Assembly (NCBI GenBank): GCA_963969395.1
Contig: OZ017797.1
Coordinates: forward strand, 21,824,001 to 21,888,000
Length of the DNA stretch: 64,000 nt
Direction of reading: 5' to 3'
Source: Pseudoscleropodium purum
Taxonomy: Eukaryota; Streptophyta; Bryopsida; Hypnales; Brachytheciaceae
Positions 23,770 through 34,100 of this stretch are shown piece after piece. The notes below the pieces were generated by a model. It was not told the origin of the DNA. It did not search any database and saw nothing but the letters and a program-made list of their open reading frames with translations. Position 1 is the stretch's first letter, and each line of letters starts with the position of its first letter. A program made the translations under genes and the position numbers.

Positions 23770-24790
23770 TTGTTTTGAAACATAGAAGCATTTGCATACA
23801 TGTAGCCATTGCTCTTAAGAAATTGGTGTGGAAGTAGTTCATATTAGGTCTGTGAGGAGACGCAATTAGGTTTTCAATGTTGTAATCACAAGTGTCACAA
23901 CTGCTTTTCTCATTTCCGCCGAGAGAAATGCAATCTTCGGTCATGCAACCCTATATACATGTTGCTATTTTGAAGTTGGTATGTCTTGAATTCATGTTGG
24001 GTGTATGAGGAAAGGTGGTGTCTTTGTATTGTTGTAATTGCGAAGTATGCTTCCAATTATTGTTTGGAGAAAATTGTAGTCTTCGGTCATGCAACTCCAT
24101 GTAGATGTTGCTCTTAAGAAATTGGTATGAACGGAATTTATGATGAGTCCATGAGAGCGCAGTGTATTTTGCATTGTTGTAATTGGAGTACGCTTCATAT
24201 TTTCTACGGAGGAAATTTTAGTCCTTCGTCATGCAACTCCATGTAGATGCCGCTCTTATGAAATTGATATAGGAAGAATTCATTTTTAGTGTATGAAGAA
24301 CGTAGTGTCTTTTGCGTTGTTGCAATTGCAAAATTCCCTTTTCAATTATTGTGCGGAGAATATTGTAGTTTTTGGTCATGCAACCCCCTGTAGATATTCC
24401 TCTTAAAGAAATTAGTATTCAGATTTTATGTTGGGTCCATGAGGAAGCGTGGTGTATTTTGCATTGTTGTAAGCGCGAAGTACACTTCGTATTTTTTGTA
24501 GATCACATTGTAGTCTTCGATCATGCAACCCCATGTGGATGTCGCTCCAACAAAATCAGTATGAAAGGAATTCATGTTAGGAAGTGCGGTGTCCATTGTA
24601 TTGTTCCAATTGCAAAATACGCTTCCTCATATTTTCTCAACCGGAAAAGAGTCTTTGGTCATGTAGCCCCATGTAGATGTTGTTGAAGCAAAATTTGTGT
24701 GAAAAGAACCCATGTTAGGTCCATCTGGAAGTGCATTGTGTTTTTGAATGTTATAATCGCGAGGTATACTACTTTGTATTAGTTATAATC
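23770..24790 (+). repeat. Degenerate tandem repeat, period about 145 bp
   Basis: Six or seven diverged units share TCTTCGGTCATGCAA, CCATGTAGATGTTGCTC and GTATTTTGCATTGTTG. Unit starts fall near 23785, 23931, 24075, 24217, 24365, 24511 and 24650. Identity between neighbours is clearly lower than in the palindrome array that follows it, so this array is older. It lies just inside the right inverted arm. Confidence 0.75.
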
Positions 24791-24809
24791 AACTGTCGTG
24801 AAAAATATG

Positions 24810-25440
24810 CAAAGTTATCATTGAGTCAACAATAACTTTTAGTAGAATTCAAAGGTGCGTTCATTTCACAATAATCAATTGTTGTGAACTATATCCAAAG
24901 TTATCATTGAGTCAACGATAACTTTTGGTAGATTCCAGAGGTGCGTTCATTTCACAATAATCCATTGTCAAGAAATATATGCAAAGTTATCGTTGAGTCA
25001 ACGATAACTTTTGGTAGATTCCAGAGGTGCGTTCATTTTACAATAATCCATTGTGAAGAAATATATGCAAAGTTATCGTTGAGTCAACGATAACTTTTGG
25101 TAGATTCCAGAGGTGCGTTCATTTCACAATAATCCATTGTCAAGAAATATATGCAAAGTTATCATTGAGTCAACGATAACTTTTATTCAAATCCGAAGAT
25201 GCGTTCATTTCACAATAATCAACTTTTGTGAAATATATGCCAAGTTATCGTTGAGTCAATGATAACTTTTATTCAAATCCGAGGGTGCATTCGTTTCACA
25301 ATAATCAACTATCGAGAAATATATGCAAAGTTATCGTTGAGTCAATGATAACTTTTGGTAGAATCCAAAGGTGCGTTCATTTCACAATAATCAACTTTTG
25401 TGAAATATATACAAAGTTATCGTTGAGTCAATGATGACTT
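24810..25440. promoter_or_regulatory. Operator-like palindrome array, right arm
   Basis: The same 29-bp palindrome occurs at least eight times in inverted order, upstream of the DUF7869 gene. Small differences such as ATCATT for ATCGTT fall at the same positions as in the left array, which shows that whole arrays were copied rather than grown independently. Confidence 0.6.
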
Positions 25441-25655
25441 TTACTCAAATTTGAGTGTGTGTTCATTTCACAATAATCAATTGTAATTGCTAGCCTGAAA
25501 TATATAAATGATCACTTTGTATGTTATTTTCTATCATCAAAGTTATCGTCAACTCACTGATAACTAAACAATTCTAGAAATTTAGAATATGAACCTCACT
25601 ATATTGATGTGATATAGAGTTGATCATATTAGAAGACTGTTTATGAAGCATTTAG
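24860..25655 (-). repeat. Right arm of the 0.79-kb inverted repeat
   Basis: This is the near-identical inverse of 18459-19245, with the palindrome array continuing one unit further inward to about 24800. It ends at ATGAAGCATTTAG (25643-25655), just upstream of the DUF7869 gene. Together the arms place nearly the same promoter-like DNA upstream of two divergent genes. Confidence 0.9.
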
Positions 25656-26026
25656 AAAGTGCCAATGGTTTTTTTTACCTTAGGCCTACTGCAAGCTTAT
25701 AGTATTTATCATTGATTCAACGATAAACTATTCAAAATCAGATTACATTACTTTTGACATTAGATGAAAGTTGACACGATACATTTTTAAATTCTTTAGA
25801 GTCAGTCCATCTATATCTTATCTATTCTTACTTTTCATCAAGTTGATGATACATTTCTAATACTCTAGCATCATCAGTTGTTTAAGGGATGTGTATTTAA
25901 ATTAATATTTTGGGTACTTTTTCTTGCAGAACATTTCATACACCTGAAGAGTTTACAACTTCTGTACCTATACTACCTGAAGGAGTTTTTTAGTGTGATG
26001 GAATTCCTCAAGCAAAATGGAATACG

Positions 26027-28762
26027 ATGCCAATCACTATCAGAAACAATGCTAGGGATGATGTCGCAAATGCAATTTGTTATAATGTGGATCCCGAGCT
26101 CGTCATCGATACAAATGGAGAGCCTTTGGGTGATGATCGAGTGGCCATTCAAATTGCAGAGTCTTTATGTGAAGAGGAAGTTTCATCCTCTTGGATGTGG
26201 TCAATGCGATCTTGGCACATTAAACAAGTATTTCTGAATGGTGCCAGTTTGTATGACCATGACCAAACGTACATTTACAATACAGCTGTGTCTACCGCGA
26301 ACAGAAGAGTTCGTAAAGGACTTCGACGGTATGAAAGCATGCGTGAAAGGCTTGAGCCTAATCTTCCTCCAAAAAAGGAATCCCTCCTCACAATGCAGTC
26401 TATTGTTGAAGTATCAACTATAAAATGTTGTGTGAAAAATTGCTTACAGCCTTTCCCATGTGGACAAATTCAAGCCATCCGGTGCCAACTTCATGTGAAT
26501 GACGGAGTGTATGCCCACAAGAAGTGTCTTCTTGAGGTACATCGGCAAATCCACAAAGACAATGACGGCAAGGATTGTATCACCTTGAAAGGAAGGGAAG
26601 TGTGTCCTCTAGCTTGGTACACCATCCACGGTATATCAAAAGCAACTTTCTATAGGTACAAGGAAATGGCTAGAGCTGGGAAGCAAGCAGAGGGGCACGG
26701 GAATTCGGGGTCCAAGAAACCCCGTACACATACCTTGCAAGCAACTGCCACGCTTCGGACATTGCTTGTGTCGAATAAAGACAAAATGCCACATAAAACT
26801 AGGACAATGGAGTCTAGAGAGAAAGTGACCGCAATGGTTTTGCCATCACCATTTCGTTGGCGTGACCAATTGCCAATCCTCAATGAGGCCAATGCAATGT
26901 TGAATTTACAGCCAATATCATCTAGTGGCTTGAGCAACATTCGGTGTGCTTCTTTTCCAGAGTATGCACCAAAGGCTCGAGGAGATACTTTTGCGCGTTG
27001 TGGCTTGTGTGATCGATACAAGCAACTCAGATGTGCATGCACTCCATTTTTGGTTGCACAAGAAAAGTGGTCTACACTTTTAAATATTCACCTTGTAGGC
27101 CAAAGGGCACATAGAAAATTGTACTATGCAAATCGTTATATATCTGAAAAATACCTTGACAAAATGCTCACTATCATTCATGACAAAATGGATCACTCCA
27201 AGACGGCTTCGCCACACTTCTCTCACAAGACCAAGTCAATAGATCCTTTTATGAAGATGCCCATTGCTGTGATGGGTATGATAGCACATGGTCATGGTGA
27301 TGTCCGATATGCACACTATGGCCTCAACATATTTCCAACAGACTCAAACCATACTGTTGGATCCATTGCAAAATTATTGCATGATTTAGAAACACCTCCA
27401 AAGAATTCTTCCCGCAATTTATTTTCAGTAGAAGAAGGGCAATCCTTGTTAACAAAGGCGCTTTTGAGTGGTTCAGAAGCTTGCTTGGATTCACTACTTC
27501 CCCCTTTTGATGAATCACTTTTGGCTCATCCTCTTCCACCAATATTAACTTTGCAGCTTGATAATTGCTCTGGAGACAACAAGAACCGATGGGTTTTTGC
27601 CTATTGCTCTTTGCTAGTGTACAAAGGCATTTTCAAGGAGGTATACATAAATTTCTTTATTGTTGGGCATACTCACGAAGACATCGATGCTTTTTTTGGT
27701 CAATGGAGCACGAAGTTAAAAATGAATGACTACCCAACACTTCCGAAGTTGATGAAATCATTTATGGATTGTGAATCACACCCCATAATTCCTCATCTTA
27801 TAGAGGAGGTTCCGGACTTCAAGACATTTGTGCATGGATATTTGGGCACAGGTGGAAATTTTTTAGAAGGTCATTCTTTTTCCCAACAGTTCAAGTTTTC
27901 TATGAATTCTGATGGATGGCCCATAATGGAGTATAAGGACCTTTGCACTGACAAGGACTGGTTGCCGGAAAATGGCAAAGGAATTCGGTTGTGGAATGAG
28001 ACTGAAGATGGGTGTCCTAACGTACCCAATGGTAGTCCACTACCTCTAAAACTGGAGCAGATTAAAGCCTTTGTTGAGGTAAAGAAAGGATTAAATGGTT
28101 TCATTGCTTATTGGAACCAAATGGCCAACGACGATGCCTTTGGAGAATTTAGACGAAAAAATGATCCCATCAAGAAGTATTGGGTGGGTGTTAGAGCTGC
28201 ATTTGATGCACCTCTACAAGTGCGAGAGAGGCTATTAGATGCTTTTTGGCCTACTTCTAGAGTCACTCATGACGACGTTGACCGAAGGCAAAGAGATGGC
28301 ACAATGAATGAAGAAGAAGCAGAGGATCGCCCTTTTGTTGGACGTAGGCGTGATTGTCCTCCACCTTCATTTCGTATTGTACGTGATACGCATGTAGGTT
28401 CATTTGTTGTAGTGCGCCCTGCAGATGGTGACCCAAAGCCATTTTGGCTTGCAAGGGCGATTACAAAGCCGAATCCAGATCCATCGCACATAAAACAAAT
28501 CCAAATTCAATATTGGACACCAGCTTCGGATCGAAACATTGACATGGAGACTTATGGTGGGTGGGACACAAATGGAGGGATTCAATGGCGTGAAGACACA
28601 ATAATATCTCCAACATGGTCGAATACAGATTGTATTATGACAGCATGGAAGCCTAGTTTTAAAAACGGAACAGCAAACCAGCAAGCATCAATTTCGAAAA
28701 AGCAAATTGAGATCATCAAAGCATCATTGGCAGCTTTTATGGTTGAAGAAGAGACTAGTTAG
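26027..28762 (+). CDS. DUF7869 protein, candidate DDE-type transposase, 911 residues
   Basis: This is an intact frame of 911 codons; it is open from 25994 after a possible TTTTAG acceptor, so a short upstream exon (perhaps from the ATG at 25643) is likely. A cysteine cluster lies at about 134-154 (CCVKNC, PCGQ, RC), a basic stretch SGSKKPRTH near 230, and a second zinc-like cluster at about 325-337 (CGLCDRYKQLRCAC). The DUF7869 core follows: HDKMDHSKT (Asp389), LQLDNCSGDNKNRW (Asp512) and VGHTHEDIDAFFG (Glu551/Asp552). A D-D-E spacing of 123 and 39 residues fits an RNase H-fold transposase, which I infer from pattern. The C-terminus has a tryptophan-rich domain (FWLARAI, YGGWD). It is one of the few undamaged frames in the module. 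Confidence 0.72.
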   Translation: MPITIRNNARDDVANAICYNVDPELVIDTNGEPLGDDRVAIQIAESLCEEEVSSSWMWSMRSWHIKQVFLNGASLYDHDQTYIYNTAVSTANRRVRKGLRRYESMRERLEPNLPPKKESLLTMQSIVEVSTIKCCVKNCLQPFPCGQIQAIRCQLHVNDGVYAHKKCLLEVHRQIHKDNDGKDCITLKGREVCPLAWYTIHGISKATFYRYKEMARAGKQAEGHGNSGSKKPRTHTLQATATLRTLLVSNKDKMPHKTRTMESREKVTAMVLPSPFRWRDQLPILNEANAMLNLQPISSSGLSNIRCASFPEYAPKARGDTFARCGLCDRYKQLRCACTPFLVAQEKWSTLLNIHLVGQRAHRKLYYANRYISEKYLDKMLTIIHDKMDHSKTASPHFSHKTKSIDPFMKMPIAVMGMIAHGHGDVRYAHYGLNIFPTDSNHTVGSIAKLLHDLETPPKNSSRNLFSVEEGQSLLTKALLSGSEACLDSLLPPFDESLLAHPLPPILTLQLDNCSGDNKNRWVFAYCSLLVYKGIFKEVYINFFIVGHTHEDIDAFFGQWSTKLKMNDYPTLPKLMKSFMDCESHPIIPHLIEEVPDFKTFVHGYLGTGGNFLEGHSFSQQFKFSMNSDGWPIMEYKDLCTDKDWLPENGKGIRLWNETEDGCPNVPNGSPLPLKLEQIKAFVEVKKGLNGFIAYWNQMANDDAFGEFRRKNDPIKKYWVGVRAAFDAPLQVRERLLDAFWPTSRVTHDDVDRRQRDGTMNEEEAEDRPFVGRRRDCPPPSFRIVRDTHVGSFVVVRPADGDPKPFWLARAITKPNPDPSHIKQIQIQYWTPASDRNIDMETYGGWDTNGGIQWREDTIISPTWSNTDCIMTAWKPSFKNGTANQQASISKKQIEIIKASLAAFMVEEETS

Positions 28763-29480
28763 AATCTTCAATCCACGGATGAAGAATTCGTACTTAAATA
28801 AGTGAAGTGTTGTTTATATAGTTGTAAATATTATTTTTAGTTTTTGCATATTTTGAGCTCTACACATGGATATATGAATGTATTAAGTTTGTTATGATAC
28901 AAAAGCAATCTAGCGCCGGATGACTACTGATTTCTATCAATGAAGTCATTTTTCTTATTATGATGTTTTTGAATTCTCTGCAAATGTATTGCACAATCAT
29001 AAGGGATAAAAATAATTATGTTTCTTTTTATTACAATATGGAATAAAGAGTCTTTAGACCCTAAATCTAAACACATGCAAGTCTCAATTTAATGGATTGT
29101 CTCACTTTACTGTCTTATTAATTGCAGTATTTCTATATTCATAATAAAATTTTGCAAAATTTAAATGTTCAATAAGCACTTGCCACTTTCTAAAACAATA
29201 AGTAAATGATTACACATGGAAATTAACATTTGAAAGTCTCAATATTCCCCTAATGTCTCAATTTAAGTAGAGCTTTTTCTACTACATTTTCAAGTTGTAT
29301 GAAAATGAGACCTCACTTTGTCTCAAATTAACGAATATGGCCTTCTAAGTGCAATTGTAATCGAGTCATTGATCAGAAGAAACCACTGATCACCTAAACC
29401 GTGAACTCCTTTTGCTGTAGTTGAAATCTTGTAGGAAGTGGTCTCTATTTTGAGTTCTATGTATTAGAGGTTCACATTTC
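28763..29480. other. Spacer holding the right junction of the inserted module
   Basis: No gene is seen. AT-rich DNA follows the DUF7869 stop. CACTA-1-type GACTAC / AGTCATT motifs reappear at about 28920-28955, which suggests that CACTA-1's own sequence resumes somewhere between 28763 and 28920. A polypyrimidine tract and CTATAG acceptor near 29495 precede the TNP2 tail. Confidence 0.45.
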
Positions 29481-29481
29481 T

Positions 29482-30225
29482 ACCTTCAACTATAGGAATT
29501 GGAAGGCCGAAGTTCAGCAAGATGCGACTATTCCAGCATTTGAGGACTAGCTCCCGAATGTAGTACAGAACTCGGCATTCGATGTGACAAACCCTGACGA
29601 CAAGGATCGATTGATGCTCATCAGAAAACCATCACAGAAGGCAGCAAGATATATGAAGATGAAATCATTCAGTAGCCATTTCAGAGTAGATGATGGAGAT
29701 ACACATCGTTTCCAAACATATAATTCCGGAGTAGCTTCGGTTTTTGAAGTACCGACTGCAGATGCAACGGATGTGTCCGTGAACTACGTCGGAGTTCTAA
29801 AGGACATATTGAAGCTTGACTATGGGCCACTGCATACACCAATCATTCTTTTCTGATGCCAATGGATGAAGACTACAGATAATAGAGGCAATGCAACGTA
29901 TGTCCGCGATGATGCTGGCTTTTTGATGGTCAACTTCAAGCACAAACTACCACGCATGTCGGAGCCCTTTATTTTTTCCAACCAAGCAACACAAGTCTTC
30001 TTCTCTGATGTGCCACAGAAACCAGGATGGAAAATAGTTTTGCAAAAAGAAGCACGAGCTAAAAGGGAGGTGTTGGATAGTCCTAATGTATTCATAAGTA
30101 CCACTGTAGAAACTCCTGGTCTTACAGCTCCAGAAGTGGTGTCAACACCTTCACAAGTACCGTCTCTAATTGGGGCCATTGATTTGTCACCTGAGGACAA
30201 TTTGTTAGCACATGCAATATACTAG
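29482..30225 (+). pseudogene. TNP2 C-terminal part (DUF4216) of CACTA-1
   Basis: One frame encodes FDVTNPDDKDRLMLIRKPS, then SSHFRVDDGDTHRFQTYNSGV (the NSGV turn typical of DUF4216), then VNYVGVLKDILKLDY. The next frame block has CQWMKTTDN, GFLMVNFKHKLPRMSEPFIF and NQATQVFFSD with PQKPGWKIV. There are in-frame stops (TAG near 29549, TGA at 29854). DUF4216 normally follows the TNP2 catalytic core in the same polypeptide, so this is the displaced tail of the transposase that begins at 11420. Confidence 0.75.
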
Positions 30226-30439
30226 GTTGATGAGCATTCTTTTTCTCTAGGAATTGTGCTCACACCCTTCCATTTGCCTTACACAGCAAAATGAAAGAGG
30301 TCTTCCACATGTGAATGACTATAATTTTGTTTCAGTGCATGTGAGTTTTTTTTAAATTCATTTTCAAGACCGTAGGATGCCTTGATTTCCACTAATCTCA
30401 TGGGAAAGAATATAATTTCAAGTTTGAGTATGTTGACTG

Positions 30440-30785
30440 TGGACGTCACAGTCATCTCCTAGTACAGATCAGTCATTTCTTAGTAGGAAGAAGTCATTCA
30501 TGCAGGCAAAACACAGTCATTAACGGACTACCATACAACTGAGTATGTCAACCGAAAGTCGTCATCCGCCCACGTCATGCCATTGAATAATGCGCTCACA
30601 GAAAACCAGCGGATGAACGCACTGTTTGGTCACAGTTCCAACAGTCTTCATCCCTATGTTTGCAAAATGACTATAAAATGACTACCTTACAAAAACGTCG
30701 TGTAAAATGTGAAATAACAGAGCTCTAGTCATAGTGTAGTCATTTAGGACATCCAGTCATACTTTAGTCGGTTGTGCCGGACAGG
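30440..30785. repeat. Right subterminal repeats of CACTA-1
   Basis: Copies of AGTCATT / ATGACTA recur closely (around 30449, 30467, 30490, 30510, 30670, 30726 and 30755), mirroring the left end. One stretch, TAGTCATAGTGTAGTCATTT, also occurs at the left end near 4552, which ties both ends to the same element. Confidence 0.75.
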
Positions 30786-30788
30786 TTT

Positions 30789-30799
30789 TTCTTGTAGTG
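30789..30799 (-). repeat. Right terminal inverted repeat of CACTA-1
   Basis: The plus strand reads TTCTTGTAGTG, the exact inverse of the left end. It is followed by the target duplication ATT at 30800-30802. Confidence 0.93.
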
Positions 30800-31133
30800 A
30801 TTTCAGGTGTATGACTTATGTACTAAGTGTGGTAGTGTTACCTATAGTCTTTCTTTGAATGAATACAATGCAGTTTGATTTGCAGTATTTTGGCCAAGGC
30901 AATGGCAGTCTTTGGCAATTTTTGTGCATTTCAAACCAAGTGCAATTTCTCGGGTGTATGGGTCGTGAAATGTATATGAATGTTTTATATTCCTTTGGGA
31001 GATGGTTGAACCCAGATTTCTAGAGTGTTATGAATGTAGTGAACCACACATCAACAATTGACACCAAAACTATCACTATTGTGACTAAGTCATGTAGAAG
31101 TGGAATGATTTGTAGACTAAGGATGGATGCAAT

Positions 31134-34100
31134 ATGAGAGGACCTACGGAGGAGCAGCCAGAAGAAGGCAAAGAAGAGTATGCTTGGAGAAGGGTAAACG
31201 ATGAAGGCGTTGGTTTTGTTTGGCCAAGACGAATGGAAGTGGAGGTAGAAGACATGGTCCACGATGCTTTCGCAAGAGCAGAGGAGCTTCATGCAGTTGC
31301 TCCAGGTCAATACGAAGATGCACATCACATACCCAACAAGCCTATGGAAGAAGAAATGGAAGCAATGAACATGGATGAAATGTAGCACTTGATTGAAGAA
31401 AGTACAGAGCCGTTATACAATGGATGTGCGGTGAACCGGTTGCACGCAAGTATTGTGTTGATGAACATGGTGAACCTTTACAGTGTTCTTCATACCTTCT
31501 TTGATGAGTTGTTATCGTTCATTGCTCTGGACTTGCTTCCTCAATCAAATTGCCTACCAAGAACCATGTACGAGATCAAGAAGCTGATAATGAAAATGGG
31601 TTTGGAGCACCAAGCAATTCAATGCTATCCTGAAGGGCACATACTATACAAGGGAGTGGAGCACAAACAGATGGTGGAGTGTCTTGTATATTGCATGCCT
31701 CAATTTGTGCAAGGTTTGGATCGGATTCCCAAGAAGGTACTTCAATATTTTCCTGTAATTCAGTGTTTACAGAGATTATTCTGTTGTTTTAATGTGTCTC
31801 AACTTATGAAGTGGCATGCACATAACAAGTCTAATGATGGGTACATGAGGTCAGTAGTGGATAGCCTACAGTGGGCTGCTATGAGTGACATTGACCCCAC
31901 TTTCAAAGACAAGGAGAAGAATGTGTATTTAGGGATGGTATTGAACGGTGCCAATCCATTTGGGAATCAGAGCACAAGGTACTCCATGTGGCTAGTGCTC
32001 TTGATGATCTACAACTTACCTCCATGACTAGTAACTAAAAAATTCTTCATTTCTTTGACTATTTTGATTCCTGGGGAAAAGTCTCCTATAGGCAAATCAT
32101 TTGATGTTTTCATTGCCCCATTAGTTAGAGATCTTTTGAGGCTATAGGAGGGGGTACCAGCTCTAGACGTTAAAGAAAGGGAAATGCCTTGTAGATTTAC
32201 ATTGAGAGCGATACTATTGTGGATTGTGAATGACTTCCTCACATATGGTTTTATTGGAAGGCAACAAACTAAAGGCTACAAAGGATGTCTGGTATGTGTT
32301 TTCGAAACCTGTGCGGGCCACTCAAGAGTGTTATCAAAGATGGTGTATCTAGGAAATCGTTGATGGCTTCCAGAAGGACATTGATTCCAAAGAGCTCGGG
32401 CAATGTTTGAAGGAAATCAAGAGGTTTAGGCATCCCCTAGTAGACCCTCTGGACATAATATTCTTTGAATGGCACAAGAGCGCGAGCAATACCTTGTAGA
32501 TGGCGACCAAGAGGATGGAGACATTGATCCCGTGAAATTGAACGGGGTGAAATGCGTTAGTGTTTTTTACCAATTGCCATATTGGGCAATAATATGTCAT
32601 ACCGTATGCTTCCAATTGCATTTCCTTTCATTGTATTTTAATGCTTTTTATGAAGGCAGTTGGTAAGTGCTATCGCTGTTGTAGGTTAATAGATAACAAT
32701 AAACCAGTTAAAGGCATGCACAATTTGTAGTTTTCCTTTTCAACAATGGTCAATGGAGTGCCACAATTTTTGAAGAAAAGAATTGCATTACTAAATTAAT
32801 GTGAATTGCATTTGGAAGCATCTTTTTTTATATTGTTATGCTTCATCTATAATGTATGAACTTCCTTTGTGGATGTACTAGAATGTGTGAATTACCTCAT
32901 CTGCTAGGAATATACAAAGTATGCATATTGTTTTACTACCATAGGTCCTATATATAAAAGGCATGTTGTGTGAAAGCGCTGGTGCTCTATTGTTGCCGCA
33001 AGAGAGCTGTTTTGACCATAGTCCAATATCAATAGCAGTTATGACGTAGTTCTTGAATTGAATTGACAAATTTGTTAAGAAGTCATTAAATGGTGGTTGG
33101 TGCAGGATCTACCAATGAGACAGCTCTTTGATGTTATACACTACAAAAAGAATGTGTGTGACAACATCTTAAAGATACTACTTGGAAAAAAAGATAGTCC
33201 AATGGTTAGACTAGACTTACAAGAGAATGGAATTCGTCCGCAACTTTGGCTTCAACAACGAGGGACTAATGCTGATCAACTATGGGTACTAGATGCTCCG
33301 TATGTGCTTTCATCTGTGGACAAACAGGAGTTTTTTAGAACCTTACAATCTACTAAGACACCATCACATTATGTGTCAACTCTACATGCAATGATAGCAA
33401 ATGGAAAGATGTGAGGTTTGAAATCTCATGACTACCATGTACTGCTCCAACAAGTACTGCCAGTGTGTCTCAGAAATGTAGGAGACAAACATGTTGTTGG
33501 AGTGATCATGAGAGTGAGCAAGGTGTTTCAGAGACTATGCGCAAAAGTGGTCCCATGAGAGAGCAAGGAGAAGTTGATGGAGGAAGTGGTGGAGACTTTG
33601 TCGTGCTTGGAAAGGGAATTCCCCCTGGCTTTCTTTGACATCATGGTGCATTTAACAATGCACCTCGTGGAGGAGCTTTATATGTGGTCCAGTCCATACA
33701 AGGTAGATGTACCCGTATGAGAAATTCTTCAAAGGACTGAAACAATTTGTACGGAACTTGGCAAAGCCAGAGGGAAGTATAAGTCAGGGGTATCAAGTAG
33801 AAGAAACTTTGGGCTTTGTTATAGAATACATGATTGAGTATAGTCCAACAAGTCACCGGGTTTGGAATAGCAAGGAAGATCCGTCAATGACTTATGAAAT
33901 AGTAGGAGGCAAAGGAAGACCGCGAAGGCTGTCAGTGCATTTGAAGAAGTGGATGCACGACTTCGTGTTGGAGAATGCAATGCAACTGCAAGCTTATCGT
34001 GAGTGAGTGCAATTTTAATTCATTTGTAAACCACTATTCATGATATCTTTTTTTTCTAGTTAATTCGTTCATGACTTATGGAAGTTCTTTGTCAATGAAG

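Larger units (their letters stand above)
4317..30799. mobile_element. CACTA-1: large CACTA (En/Spm-type) DNA transposon, 26,483 bp
   Basis: The left end reads CACTACAAGAA and the right end is its reverse complement (TTCTTGTAGTG, ending at 30799). ATT lies directly outside both ends (4314-4316 and 30800-30802), the 3-bp target duplication expected of CACTA elements. Both ends carry many short copies of GACTAC / GTAGTCATT, the usual subterminal binding-site pattern. Inside are the expected genes: a TNPA-like protein (minus strand), DUF8039 exons (minus strand) and a TNP2 transposase (plus strand) with its TNP2-associated DUF4216 tail. The transposase is interrupted by about 16 kb of unrelated genes, so this copy probably cannot mobilise itself, although its ends look intact enough to be moved by another copy. 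Confidence 0.92.

Noticed and set aside
18459..25655. The long inverted repeats as terminal repeats of a simple transposon of about 7 kb
   Set aside because: Sequences directly outside the arms (GACCCA and AAAGTG) give no target duplication, the transposase-like gene lies outside the arms, and the arms run into the 5' coding ends of the flanking genes.
25878..26237. A 119-codon frame overlapping the start of the DUF7869 gene as a separate protein
   Set aside because: It overlaps the 911-codon frame in another phase, its N-terminal part lies in an intron-like AT-rich stretch, and it has no recognisable domain.
33139..33153. CACTACAAAAAG near 33140 as a CACTA terminus
   Set aside because: It lies inside the TNP2 coding sequence (the HYKKN codons) and lacks subterminal repeats and a partner end.
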